A stretch of 64,000 bases of DNA from Rhytidiadelphus loreus (taxonomy: Eukaryota; Streptophyta; Bryopsida; Hypnales; Hylocomiaceae), in the NCBI GenBank assembly GCA_947034895.1, contig OX344764.1:67499348-67563347 (forward strand), read 5' to 3'. A model generated the notes under the pieces. That model ran no database searches, had not been told where the DNA came from, and saw only the letters and a list, made by a program, of their open reading frames with translations. Of the stretch, positions 24,610 to 36,606 are shown in pieces (within the stretch, counting starts at the first letter, position 1; every line of letters begins with the position of its first letter). The translations under genes and the position numbers were made by a program.

Positions 24610-25805
24610 AATTAATGTACGTATTGCGGTGCCATCGTTTCCTTGCGAATCAACATCTCTGTTTGCAAGTGCTGCTCGAATGAATTAAGTTACGTCGATT
24701 AATATTATTATGTTGAACGAGGAAAAACTTTTCGTCGTCTTGACTTGCGTGACTGTATTGTCAACTTCTGAAGCAGTTACTGCACATCTCGTATGTGTAC
24801 AAGTCGATCTGAGGGTTTTTTATCTCTTGTCCAGCAGCACTACATATACCCGATTCGAGCTCAATGTACAGCTTTCCCAGTTTCCCTCCCCTGAAATTTT
24901 ATCTTCCACTTTTTACCGAGAAGGAATTTTATAGCCATTTGCAATTTCTATGAAAAGAGACGAGGACATCATCAAAGATTACACGAACGAAGCTTACACG
25001 GAGTACGATTCAGTCCGGCTAGCTGCCGAGGGCGGATCAACGGTTCTGAGGAGTTTCGAAGTTCATAACTAGCAATTCAGAACATTTTAATTGAGAACAC
25101 TAGTTCTACCGCCATCGCCTACATTGGGGGACTAGAGTGCCAGACTTGCACATATGGAGCGGGAACCGACAGAAGCACTCGGCGTTTCACTTATTGGAGC
25201 CGCCGATGAGGTCAACGTAACTACTCTATCAACCAAGGAAGCCAGCCGGGTCCTAAACTCATTTTAAAAATAATTCAAAAGGCTAGAAAGTTCGTTCTAA
25301 TTTCTGTGTGCGTGATCGATGTGAGCTGGCTGAATCTGCGCAGTCTGTAATAAAAAACTTCTAGTGCGTGCACATGCCGAACTTGTGCAACTCAAGTCAC
25401 GCATACAAATTCCAGTAAAAATCAAGGCACGACGTTCCTCACACAAGCTCGACTCTGTAATACTCCGTAATATTCAGGTCCATTAAATTTAACGAGCTCT
25501 TAGAGATTTGTGGGCGGGATATACAGCACAAGCCCTAAAATTGAAGTATTTGTTCATGAGTAATAATGAAGAGAACCAAGTACACTAGAGTTGACCTTGC
25601 ATCCTTAATCTAAGGAGTCCGCCCCCACCATCCTCGGAAGTTCCCGAACGTGACACTGACTTCTGCTTGGCGTACTCAGTTGTCTCTCATCACTTAAGCT
25701 CAATCAAACTACAAACTCGGTCCATTCAGTCGATGCTCCACCTTCCATGTAGTTGTCTTGCCCAGGGTCAGCTGCTCCTGGAATTTTGGCAGTAGTACGT
25801 GCACG
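24610..25805. other. Upstream region of expansin B
   Basis: No gene recognised. It presumably includes the promoter and leader of expansin B; I saw no convincing TATA box near 25700. Confidence 0.35.
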
Positions 25806-26887
25806 ATGGCAGCCTGCCAAGTACTGATGTTGCTACTCCTGGGTCAGCTTGTAGCTCTGGCCGGATCCGAGAGCATCAACCTCGCTGCAAACGGGTACAA
25901 TGCGAACTGGCTGGCCGGACATGCCACTTGGTACGGTGATCCCTACGGTGAAGGATCCAGCGGTAAGCATCTTCGATCCTCAAGATTACATGAGCATTAC
26001 AGCATTTTTCTAATCAGTAATCACGTACTGCCAAATGTCTGACGAAACAAAAACAAGCCAAAAAAGTTCAATCAGGCTCTAGCTGAAGTCGCTTTCTGCA
26101 AGGCAATGTAGCTCATGAACGCACAACTCTTTGTTACGAAGAGCGTTTTCCGACTTCAATGCCCCAGATTCATGATCGAAAATAATGATCAGGGTTATGA
26201 AGAGCTCAGTCTTCCTCTTGTGATGAACGTATTTGGTGGTTGTGTGCAGGAGGGGCATGTGGCTACACCGAGCTGACGGGAACCCCGATCGGGAACAAGA
26301 TTGCAGCAGGCAATGCGCCTATCTTCCAGGACGGCAAGGGCTGCGGCCAGTGCTACGACGTGAAATGCTCATACCCAAGCTGCAAGTCTACGCCGACTCG
26401 GATCGTCATCACAGACTTGTGCCCGGGCGGCACTTACTGCAGCACCAACCAGCCGGCCTTCGACTTCAGCGGGGCCGCCATCAGTGCCATGGCCAACCCT
26501 GGCCAAGACGGCGCCCTCCGCAACATTGGCTTGTACAATATTCAGTACAAGCGAGTTCCCTGCTCGTACCCCAACCAGAACATTGCACTCAAAGTAGACG
26601 CGGGCTCCAGCAACTATTGGCTCTCCTTCACCGTCAAGTACTTGGGCGGCCCCGGCGACATTCAGAGCGTGCAGATCAGCTAGAACGGGGGCTCCTTCCA
26701 GCCGGCGCAGCACAACTGGGGCGCCAACTGGATGCTCATCAATTACTTTGGCCAACCTTTCAAAGGGCCTTACTCGGTCAAGATTATTGCCTTGTTGAAT
26801 GGCCACACCGTCACCGCCAACCAAGTCATTCCTCAGTACTTCCAGCCCGGCCAGCTCTACCAGAGCAAAGTGCAATTGATGTACTAA
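25806..26887 (+). pseudogene. Beta-type expansin copy B with one in-frame TAG
   Basis: Two exons, 25806-25962 and 26250-26887, phase-1 intron of 287 bp (donor GTAAGC), at the same position as in copy A. The full frame would be 264 codons. Signal peptide MAACQVLMLLLLGQLVALAG, then GHATWYGDPYG, GGACGYT, GCGQCYDVKC, IVITDLCPGGTYC, AFDFSGAAI, KYLGGPGD. At 26681-26683 a TAG interrupts after VQIS. The same frame then continues without further damage through HNWGANWMLINYFG, FKGPYSVKII and a proper C-terminus to TAA at 26885. As written it stops after 196 residues, inside the second domain. It is either a very young pseudogene, a polymorphic null, a read-through case or a base-call error. The start was chosen because the signal peptide begins there; the frame is also open upstream. 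Confidence 0.85.
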
Positions 26888-28193
26888 CTTGTGGCATTCC
26901 GGTCCATAACATTACAAGTACGTCGTGGAGGAATCTCGAGTGCAAGTTATTGCATGTCTTTATAATTAATCAGGTGAGCTAGGTGAGCTAGTATTTCAGT
27001 AGATCGAGCCAGCAGGATGCCAGTGATCGAATTACGCCGTTCGAAGTCACATGATTCTGGAGTGAGAGTATCCGACTGCAACTTCGAATTGAATTATTAT
27101 ATATGGCCTGCAGGGAGATGAGAAGTTGTGGGTCAGTGAGGCTCCACAATTGCAGAGTATGTGGAATGAGCATAGGTCCGGCTTCTGGTGGATATTTATA
27201 TGATTATGAGAAATTATACATACTGAGCGAGTGTACTAAGTTGTTGAATATATGCTTCCAAAGAGCGAGGAACATATTTACTCTGACTGGTGTTGATCGT
27301 CCCAAGGTTGTGTGAGTTCAAGTGATGGAAATGCATAACTGTACAAAGGATGATTTTAAATGAATTTCTAGTATGTGATATGTACTTCCTAGAATGTTCG
27401 TGTGAATAGTGGTTTGCCTACATACGAAAGTTGATATTGACAGCTGCTGTGCATCAACTTGTCGCTGATGAAAGTTTCATTGCATCAATCAAACCGCACT
27501 TCCTCTTTTGCGGGAACAAAATGTTCAATCTATTGAGAAAGATTTAACTGTCTTGCACTTCTGATTTTTTTTGCCGTTTTATGTATAACTTAATGGAGTT
27601 CTATTTGCACGATGTTCAATCAAACTATAGTGAAACGGAGAATTAACTTTAAAAGGACAAGCAGAGGGACAAGCCCTATCACCAAGGTACTTTGCCAATA
27701 ATGATTTAATTTATGGACCAATAGGTGCATTCTTCAATTTTACAGTAATCTTGAAAGTCAACTATTGGCTATTTTTTGGCCTTACTATACTTCCAAGGTT
27801 AACTTTGAGAGGACACAAACCTATCACTAAGGTAGTTTGCCATATACTATTAGATTTTAGGATAAATAGGTGCATTTTTTGTTTATACATTTTCAATCCT
27901 CAACTTCCTTGCATTCCTTCAATTCTTCAAGGGAGTAGGTGTGATAACATCAAGTGTCTACATTCTAAGAGTTGATTTGTATATTGAGATGGGTTTCACA
28001 TCTCAAAGACAATTTTTTTGTCCATTTCCTTGAAAGACAAGTAGATTTTTGTCCATTTTCCGTATCTAAACTACTATGATTATGTGAAGTAGGAATTTGA
28101 TGTTGCTCTAAAAGCTTCCCCATGGTTAAAAATGATTGTTGTAGGTACATTGAAAATTCCAATATATGTATCCTTATGTTAGCAAATGTTGCT
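26888..28193. other. Downstream of expansin B, no gene recognised
   Basis: The 3' flank gives way to AT-rich DNA near 27300. Short ORFs have no recognisable motifs. Confidence 0.4.
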
Positions 28194-28578
28194 TGCCGGG
28201 AGGGTCACTTAATGTATTTTTTGGACATCACGTGCGATCAAGTAAATTTTCTATCCCTATTTACTTTTTAATAAATTTTGATTTAGCTCCAAATTTTTGG
28301 GTGTTGTTACACAATCAATATATCTTTTATGTAGAAATTTTTTGGATTCAATTGAATTCAACAAGATATCCAAATAAACAATTGAAGATTGCACTAAAAT
28401 GGTTGTATTTTCACTTCAAATATTTATCAAGATTGCATTTGAAATTTGAATGACAATTGTATCTAACTTTGCTATGCATAAACTTTAACCAAGCCTTCAT
28501 TTATTGGCAATTTAAAAATTATTTTTAAAATATTATTTACCATATAAAATAGGGGGTCGAAATTATTTTTCAAGTAGG
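28194..28578. repeat. Truncated relative of the 7821-8405 TIR element
   Basis: It begins CCGGGAGGGTCACTTAATGT, resembling CCGGGGAGATCACTTAGTGT at 7822. It shares interior blocks in the same order (ACTTTTTAATAAA, CTCAAATATTTAT-like, ATATAAAATAGGGG). The right terminus is missing; the similarity ends where the palindromic tandem repeat region starts. Confidence 0.6.
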
Positions 28579-28599
28579 GTTGTCTATCCGGAAGTAACG

Positions 28600-29010
28600 T
28601 TGGCTTTTTACGTCCGGATGTGTCATGACGCATCTGTCCTGACGCGTCACAGCCCGTCGCCAATACTGATGGGACCATTCGCAACGCGGATGAAGTCTGT
28701 CCATTCTGCGACGGTGCCGGGCCGTCTCTTGGACGATCATTCTGTAGCAGAATGGACATCCATTTCCTGGACGGAGAGCCCGTCTCTGGACGAAGAGGCC
28801 GTCCCTTGAACGATAAGCTGTCCCCTAGATGGAGAGCCCGTCTCTAGACGAAGAGATCGTCTCCTGGACGGAAAGGTTGTTTCCAGGACAGTAATCCGTC
28901 TCTTGAACGGTAATCCGTCCTCTGGATGCAAATCCGTCCTTTGGACGGAAAATCGTCCACTGGATTGGAGTCCGTCCCGTCCCCTAGACTGGAATACATC
29001 GCTGGACGGG
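28600..29010. repeat. Degenerate ~20-bp palindromic tandem repeat
   Basis: About a dozen or more degenerate units of about 18-21 bp follow the pattern CCGTCYCYTGGACGGARA. Each unit is itself near-palindromic (CCGTC...GACGG). The clearest units lie between 28770 and 28990. It is CpG-rich in an AT-rich setting. The open frames across it on both strands are by-products of the repeat. Confidence 0.7.
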
Positions 29011-29368
29011 ACAGTTGCTGCTTGGACAATTTCATTGGCAGAGCTGCTCTGTGACTTCAAATCCGTCGGGTTTAGGGTCCACCCGATTAGTCGTCACTCT
29101 GTCTAGTTGGGTTTAGGATTTAGGGTTTTAGGGAGGGCTTCAAGGTGTAAATTAAGGACTTCCGCCTGTTCAAGATTACTTTTCCTTGCTGATTTTTCCT
29201 TTCATGACTTGGTTGAAATACAACCATTGCGATAGAGCGAAGTCCAAGAAGAGTGTTGTGGTGGCACTTGTTGTGAGAGCAACAAGTATTGTTTCCACAT
29301 CACATTTCAAACAGAATACTAATCTTTTTTTTGGTGCAGGGGCAAGTAGAAGAGGACAGATAAGAGCA

Positions 29369-30034
29369 ATGGGTGGAAGAAGATCACATTGGGAACCTTG
29401 GTACACACTACGGCCAGATGGAAAAGTTGCTTGCAAGTTTTGCGAAGCTTTGCTAAGCTATCGAAAGGATCGGTTGCTTTTCCATTTGGGATACAGACGA
29501 AATGACACCTTCCTTGGAGTGAGAACGTGCACTAAAGTTAGTGCAGTTGTGAAGGCAATGTTTTTTAATTGTAGAGGACATATACCTACGGATACTTCAC
29601 ATGGAACTGGATACGACGTGGAAGTGACATCACCATCAATGATACTACCAAGTGTAGTACGTGGCGAGCGACAACCTGATGCTTCAATCTTAGCAAACGA
29701 TGGAGGAGAAAACACTAGGGGGCAAAGCTCTCAAGTATGATCATTGGAAGCGCCCAACCATAGTTTGACCCACAGTCGATCTGTACAAGAAGGAATGAAC
29801 GCATCAAACAAGCAAGTACTAGACAAGAAGTGGGCTAAGTTTTTCTATGAAGCCAATATACCATTCAATGTAGTGAAGCATCCTGCTTTTCTGGATGCAG
29901 TGAAATCAACATCAGAATTGAGAGTTGGCTACAAACCTTTAGCGTACCATGCACTTCATACAAAGCTCATAAAATCTACAAAAGACGAAGTGGCAGCAAT
30001 TGTAGCAGAGAAGACAAGGGCAACAATATACTAA
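29369..30034 (+). pseudogene. Truncated BED-finger / DUF659 hAT transposase
   Basis: The frame opens at ATG 29369 (just after a GTGCAG acceptor-like site) with a BED-type zinc finger: WEPWYTLRPDGKVACKFCEA, then R..RLLFHL and a later Cys. A TGA at 29738-29740 interrupts; the same frame resumes with the start of the DUF659/hAT core (KKWAKFFYEANIPFNVVKHP, GYKPLAYHALHTKLI) and ends at TAA 30032. The RNase-H-like catalytic region and the C-terminal dimerisation domain are missing. Sequence at 30041-30060, inverted CAGGGATGCTTTTGGGTGCC, resembles a hAT terminus. No partner end was found. Confidence 0.8.
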
Positions 30035-30404
30035 GGTGAAGGCACCCAAAAGCATCCCTGTACCTATATTCTTATACCTTAGACTGCCTCTTAATGTGTC
30101 CCTACACTTTGGCTAATGTGTCCTTCAAATGCATACCTCTGATTCGCTGACACATTTGAAGGACACATACTTAACTCTCATTTGCTAACTAAACTACTGA
30201 TTTTTGTAGATTTCAGTTTAGGATCCACCTTAATTAGACTTACACCACAAACAGTGTTTTAGTTTTTTAAAAGTAAGGACGCACCTGGCGCCCCACTTGA
30301 ACTGGTTGTTTGTAGTCCGGATAAACCCACAATCCAGCTAGAGAAACAGCAACACTCTTTGTCTCCTTCCGTGCTCTCAGACAACATGCATGTTGCTTGT
30401 GGTA

Positions 30405-31907
30405 TCAAAAAACTCGAGGAAACCAAACAGCACAAATGAAGAACAGAGTCAACTCCGGCAACCCGTAGCGCCCCGCGATCGATGCGAATCTGCAGTCGAA
30501 TTGGTCTTCATGATGGTGAATCAAGTTCACTGCATATCCCAAACTGCCTTCCAACGTTAACCGGGCATGAAGATACGATGATGGCCGGGTTTCATCACAG
30601 GGAAGGTAGCAAGCTTTACCTGATGCAACACCAGACAAAGTGTGTTAAGTTTCCCACATTCTACTGTTCATGAAAGGGTAATATAAGGTCATCATGTGGT
30701 AAAGTGCAAATTCAACAAACACGTAAAACACAAACAGGCAAAGTCTAGTATCTTTCCCACATGATAATACATTTCCAAAAAGACCTTGGTTTTACCATGT
30801 GGTTCTTTGTTGAGGACATTATCCCATAAGCATTGTCTTTAGTGAGACTCCCATCAAGTATAATACACAAGTGCCTCCACCTCCCAACCTTGAGCTATAC
30901 TTCATCTGTGAGAGATTAAATGTATGAACAGTTTTGTAAGTTCTATAATATGTTTTGTATTGTACAATATTATATGGTATAATATATATTGTACAATATT
31001 ATGTATTACGGAATATACGATAATGTATACAAGTATTGATAGTCTCACCTCTTTGTATGTTGTAATTTGTCGTTGCTTTAACCCATTCCCATATCCAATT
31101 CCCATAAGGCAATCCATTATTAGAATACCATGAGGTAATTGTCATAATGCATCACCATGTGGTAATGGTGAAATTTTTACCGCATAAAATTTCCTTCGTA
31201 TTCTGGGAAAAATCTGAAAATTCTTTATTGGTTCCCATATGGGAACAGAGTATACCTTCCTTGTGCATGTTTTAATACCTTTTGTAGATCGGTGTAAATC
31301 ACACTTGGACGACCGTCGTCACGCTTGTAAAAAGCTTGCAATCGAGACCAACACAACGTTCCGTAGAATGCAAGCTCATACGAGGATATGACTCTTGGTC
31401 GAAGATTATGGTGGAAAGCATAATCGAGAGAGAAATCCATAACAGCGTGAAGTTGTATAATAATATCCATACCTGGACTCATCTGCCGAAGTTATCAATC
31501 GAATCCGATCCGAAATCGGCAGGTTGCGACTCTGCGCCAAACCATAGTAAGAGACCCTGATTCGGGTTCACTGATCCATCTTGGTTTAATATTCCGAAGC
31601 ACTCCACAGCCCTTGTTGGTCTGCAGATTATGGCCAGCAAGTTCTCCAAGTGAACCCCAAGGAATGACGATAGCACCCTGAAAGTAATCAGGCAAGCTTT
31701 CAATGAGATATGCGACCAAACCTTAAAATAATATTCCCTCTGTTTCTAAATAGTACTGGTGTTTGTCTCCAGTAATAAAACTGAGCATGAGTTCTGTGAA
31801 AACGTAACAAAATCAGCAAGTGTTTCTTTCATCCCTTCAAGTATCTCGAGATCATCCTGTTGCTTCTTTAGCTTTCGACCTAGCCTTCGCAGTTTGCCCT
31901 CCAAATG
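30405..31907 (-). pseudogene. SMC-hinge (DMS3/GMI1-like) gene blocks, partial or broken
   Basis: Four minus-strand blocks are read from high to low coordinates. 31907-31782 is a coiled coil (HLEGKLRRLGRKLKKQQDDL). 31677-31482 contains LENLLAIICRPTRAVECFGI and LNQDGSV, resembling the SMC-hinge part of DMS3/GMI1. 31482-31225 contains SSYELAFYGTLCWSRLQAFY. About 30653-30405 contains GSLGYAVNLI and AGRYGLPELTLFF, which match the same hinge region a second time. Acceptor-like sites precede blocks 1, 2 and 4. Blocks 2 and 3 abut in different frames with a stop between them, and the last hinge segment appears twice, so the locus is probably a decayed or exon-duplicated copy. DMS3 and GMI1 act in RNA-directed DNA methylation and DNA repair. 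Similarity was judged from memory of the family. Confidence 0.45.
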
Positions 31908-32748
31908 CTGCACATTTGGAAATTAGAAGAGGATTGAGGAGATTGAATCAAGATCGACATGAAACCTTGGACTCATTACATGCGGGTGATGTTTTCTCTT
32001 GAGGCCTGCTCATGCCTGGAACAACGATCATACATGAAAACAAATGACCCAGACACTAAAATAGAAGTTGTTAAAGAAAAAAGGCACTTGATTTTGAGTG
32101 CGCTTTTATTTTACCAACTTTTGTTATAGTGAGAGCAATGCAATTAAATATTTCTATGGCATTGTAGTTAGTATTAGTTCCAAAAAAATTACCAACCCAA
32201 GTCAATGATCCACTTCGTGAATGAATTTACAAATATTCAGATTTCAAGCACCAGCAACTTACCGTTGACTTGTCTACAAAAACTGAAGAGCCACTTGCAA
32301 AGCAAGTTTAATTGTGGTCGTCATCAAGAACCTGTACTGATCTCGAAGCACCAATGCAAAGCTTTTGATTCATAATGGTCTGGCGATCGAGGCGAATGGC
32401 CCTGGACTGCATGTTCTTGTCATATTAGATGCAAATATTACTCTATTAATTCCCTAGTACATTGTTGCAATGGTTATCAAAAAGTCTACACTGAGATCGT
32501 AGAAAAACCAGTGGTCCATTTGCAAAGTAAATAAAGCCTTTCAACTTTGTACATTTTAATTCATGAAATTTCAATTTTCATGCCAAGCCCAATTCCAACC
32601 CTTTAGCCACACTATATATCAAATGTCAAAAGCCTTTACATTGTATGCTCCCTTTTACCACTATATATGAATTTTAAAAATATAATTTTATTTATTCAAT
32701 ATGAAATCACATATCTTCTGTAAGTCATTAAATTTGCAAAAGTTTTGA

Positions 32749-32987
32749 TGCCATATTTAACTACTTTTGGACTTTTAAGGGAATTTTGGACTTTGTCCAG
32801 CGGGAGATCTCCCGTTGTTATAGATATCTAAAATCTAAACCTGTTGTACATTTTTCAAACCACCTAGTCCAAAATCTATATCAATTCTAGATTCATAAAA
32901 TCTATAGAAGTCAAAATCTACAATTGTCTTAGATGTCCCTTTACCAATTTTGGACTTTGCAAAGTCCAAAAATAGTTAAATATGGCA
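32749..32987. mobile_element. 239-bp inverted-repeat MITE-like element
   Basis: The left end TGCCATATTTAACTACTTTT then GGACTTT is matched by the inverse at 32962-32987 with one mismatch. A second inner inverted motif (TTTGGACTTTG) lies near both ends. No coding content; target duplication unclear. Confidence 0.6.
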
Positions 32988-33524
32988 TTTTGGTGATGAT
33001 TTGAAATTACATTGAACTTTTGACAAAAAGAAAAGTGGAGAAATTTACATCAAATACAAAATACGCTTGAAAAAATTGAAAATTTCACTATAAATATATA
33101 TTTTAGTGAAGAATATTGTAATACAATAGAATAAATGCATTACGCTATGAAAAAATAATAGATTGTAGAAATAGGATAATAATTTTGCACTTATAATAAT
33201 AAGACATATCATCGTGCCTTTGAAAATTAACCCCAAAGGACCAAGACTTTTGGAGGGGGGGGTTCAAAAAACTCTCAAAGCTACCATTTCTATTGCAAAG
33301 TGCAAGACTCTTTAAAAAAAAATTGCATATCTAATTGTAGGATCTTACACTCAACTTGTATAAGATTGTAGGGGGGGGATTTCAAAAACTTTGACCATAT
33401 AGATTGCAAGAAATAAGCATTTAAAGTGAAAAGAATTATCTTTTTACACCTTGTGCAACAATGGTGCTAGTATGTGAATCTAGAAATGTGAGCCTATGAG
33501 CCTTGAGTCTAGGTACATAGGTAC

Positions 33525-33805
33525 TCTACAACTATTGGAAATGTCTATAACATACATACTTATAATATAAACATCCTATAACTATGGAAGGTGCCTATAA
33601 CGTAGACACCTATAATATAAATGTCCTATAACCATGGAAGGTGCTTATAACATAGACACCTATAATATAATTAGGTACCTATAATATATACATCTTATAA
33701 CCATGGAAGGTGCTTATAACATAGGTACCTACAACATAGACACCTATAATATAAACATCCTATAACTAGTATGGAAGGTGCCTATAACATAGGAGCCTAG
33801 GCTCA
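33525..33805. repeat. Tandem array of ~50-60-bp units
   Basis: The phrase ACCTATAATATAAACATCC followed by TATAACCATGGAAGGTGC and TTATAACATAG recurs about five times with small indels. The array is bracketed by GAGCCTATGAGCC on the left and AGGCTCATGGGCT on the right in opposite orientation, so it may be the core of a small inverted-end element. Confidence 0.7.
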
Positions 33806-34692
33806 TGGGCTCAAGATCCTAGGCTCACACAAATACACAATAGCAACCGTGCCTTGTATCACTAGATTATAAGACTTTAAATCTTCTCAACATGATATTT
33901 TTCCACTACATTTTTTGATTTAAAAAATGTATACATTGAAAAATTGAGTTTGAGATTCCAAGAAAAAAAAATTTGATTTGATTTCTACACTTTCTTCTAG
34001 TAAGAAAAATAAACCTTGTGGAACTTTTTTTAGAGAATTTGTGAAAATTGAGTTAAAAAATGAATCCTACAAGTTATTTTAGAAGGAAATTCTCAAATTG
34101 CCCCCAAAACAAGACCCTCCACATCGTTCTCATCACTAGCCCAAATAGGATTAATCAAATCTTTTCATATAGACAAAAGTATTTTCTAAAAGAAACTAAA
34201 AGACTTAAAATTTTTATTTTGACTCATAACTAATGTGTTTTTCTATCTTCAAGACAAGTTTCAAAAATCAAGCCAAAAATTGAGATTGTAGGAATCTATA
34301 TAAACCTTTTAAAAAACCACTACCAACCTACAACACACTTAAGAGACTTAATAGGAAAATCCATCCTAAACTTGTAAGTTCTAAAACAATCAACAACTTT
34401 CACACAAGGGTTTTAGTCATACGATTTTCAAGAGAAACACTCACATTCCTTTATATTGGAGGGAGTTCCACACAATGATAATAAATAATGTAGAATGTAT
34501 CACTCAAGAATCCTATTGTATAATTCCTTATGGCCAAGCAATCCACATTTTTATTTTGAGCAATGCACCAGTGGTACCCATAATGTACAACATAACAATG
34601 ATCCCACGTCACATTCCTTGTTCTATTGTACATTGTGATATTCCAGTACAAACACCGTCATCCTTGCCGTCATCAAATTCAAAGAATTGTTT

Positions 34693-35237
34693 AGGCTTAC
34701 CCCCTAAATGCCCGAGGCACCCAAATCTGGTGTTTGCAAAACTTTGAAGTTAAATAAAACCTAACCAAGTTGTTCAATTTTAGTAGTTTATATTTTTGGA
34801 AAGTTTTTCTTGAAGTCTAGTTTTAGCATAAAAAATCCGATAGTGATTTTTCTATTCAAGATTTTGTGCAAGGGTACCCATTGCAATCTCACCTTCTCAT
34901 AGTGTTGAGAGTTCTTGGAAATGAGCCTCAAATACATTAGATCTTGGAGAAAAAATCACATTCAAATTTCATTTAAAAAAATTATAGAGTAGATTTTGAG
35001 AAGCCATAAATTGATTGGAGTTATACATGTTAGGCCCTAAAACCTCATATTTTTATTTGTCACCAACTTTTTAGATTTGGCTTATGAAAAGAGAATTGAA
35101 AAACTTCACATCACTTTTGCAGTTTGAACTGGTATGGTTACAATTAATTTTTTTTTATCAAAATGTTGTTATTTTGTTCAATTTAGAGCAAATTTCAAGA
35201 AGCTAAAAACAGGCCTTGGGCATTTAGGAGTTAAGGT
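34693..35237. mobile_element. TIR element of the TTAACCCC-end family
   Basis: The left end CTTACCCCCTAAATGCCCGA and the inverse of the right end CCTTAACTCCTAAATGCCCA form imperfect inverted termini about 545 bp apart. The interior is AT-rich and non-coding. Confidence 0.5.
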
Positions 35238-36606
35238 AGAATCACCTTAAAGTGAGCAAATTTCTTTGACAAGCATTATTGAGTGTTGGAAAGCTCTCAT
35301 TTTTCAATCACATAAAGACAATTTTACAATAAAGTTGGGAAAATCCAAAAAAGATATTTTATTATAACATACAAAAATTATAAGAGGTTAAAGTTGAATT
35401 GGTATATTTTCTAAAACCATGTCCTATTTTCAATTTTCACACCTTGAAGGAAGTGCAACAAATATATCTACTTTTTCTTTGTTTTTCTAAAGCTCACTTT
35501 TGAAAACATGCTCGAAATTGGGTGATCCTACCTAGTATACATATAGAACTTCATTGTTGGTCCTAATAGCTACAAGCTCCCAAATGATCAATCATGTGAA
35601 GTAGGATGCTCTAAAAGTAACCCTACTTTAAAATTGATCTCTAATATAAAGATACATATTGCACTCATTAGTGCACCATCAATGTACAAAAGGTGTACAT
35701 TTTAGAAGGGGATGCTTTTGTTTTAGTACACTCTACTTAGAGCATTTGCAATGCTAAATAGTATTGGCACTCTCCCTCCAATTCCACAACCTCAATATGC
35801 AACCATTCGGGATCAGCTTATTTGCAAAATGTGAAGGACCTCTAACTTGACCCCTTGTAGGAATAGTCATTATTGTCAATGCTTTTCAAGCATTGGTATA
35901 AGGTAGGTACACCCAAACATGCCACTAACCTTAAAGCACCATCTTCACTATGTGTACATCTCCAAAACCAATTTTGTACCTATGTAGAAGAAACACTTTA
36001 AGAATCAAACTTTGTTCCTTAATAACTTTTGCATATAGTATCCAAATGCCAAGTTTTCTAGTGCATTATGTGCTAATCAATTCAACCTTCCCTTGTTTTC
36101 ATGAAAAGTCTTTTTTTAATGTAGATTCTTTTCTTTCTTTCTTTTCATAATACAAAAAAGTCCAGTTGACATTTGGATTAATTGCCAGCTTTGCATTGGG
36201 TCAATTTGTTCAAAAATCAACCCGCCATTGTGCAGGCCACGTGGAATGGCCCGCCATTGTGCCGTTACAGGGCTTGTATGCATTGCAAATCAGTCCTTAA
36301 ATGGTAATATGATCAAGGAAGTTTGGAGGTCCATCCAAAAAATTCAGGATCGATCAATTGTCAATAACCTTGCTTTACAAAGGCAATAAGGTTCCATCTC
36401 GAAATCTGGGCATGCCGTTGCATACGCATTTGTCAGGCTTGCGACAGCAGCAACGACTCACGAGCACTCCGTTTGGATGCTCACACCCATTACACACCAA
36501 ACCGGGCGTTCGGTGGACTATATAGATTATATGCCGCACAAAATTCTTCTACCTCTTCAGGGAAGTAGGGACCGCTGTGATAATGAAATTTAAAAGAAAG
36601 CTACAG

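Larger units (their letters stand above)
31930..36606. other. AT-rich intergenic DNA with several repeats
   Basis: It contains the MITE-like element 32749-32987, a TTAACCCC end at about 33228, the tandem array 33525-33805 and the TIR element 34693-35237 (listed separately). At 36215-36260 CCCGCCATTGTGC occurs twice. No gene recognised. Confidence 0.4.

Noticed and set aside
26369..26875. 168-codon minus-strand ORF
   Set aside because: Antisense shadow of expansin B; no independent motif.
30110..30170. Hairpin TGTGTCCTTCAAATG with its inverse
   Set aside because: Short inverted repeat with no terminator or RNA-gene context in a plant nuclear region; not enough to call a feature.
31820..32002. 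Plus-strand ORF with LAFDLAFAVCPP
   Set aside because: The opposite strand reads as a coiled coil with splice sites and fits the hinge-protein block better.
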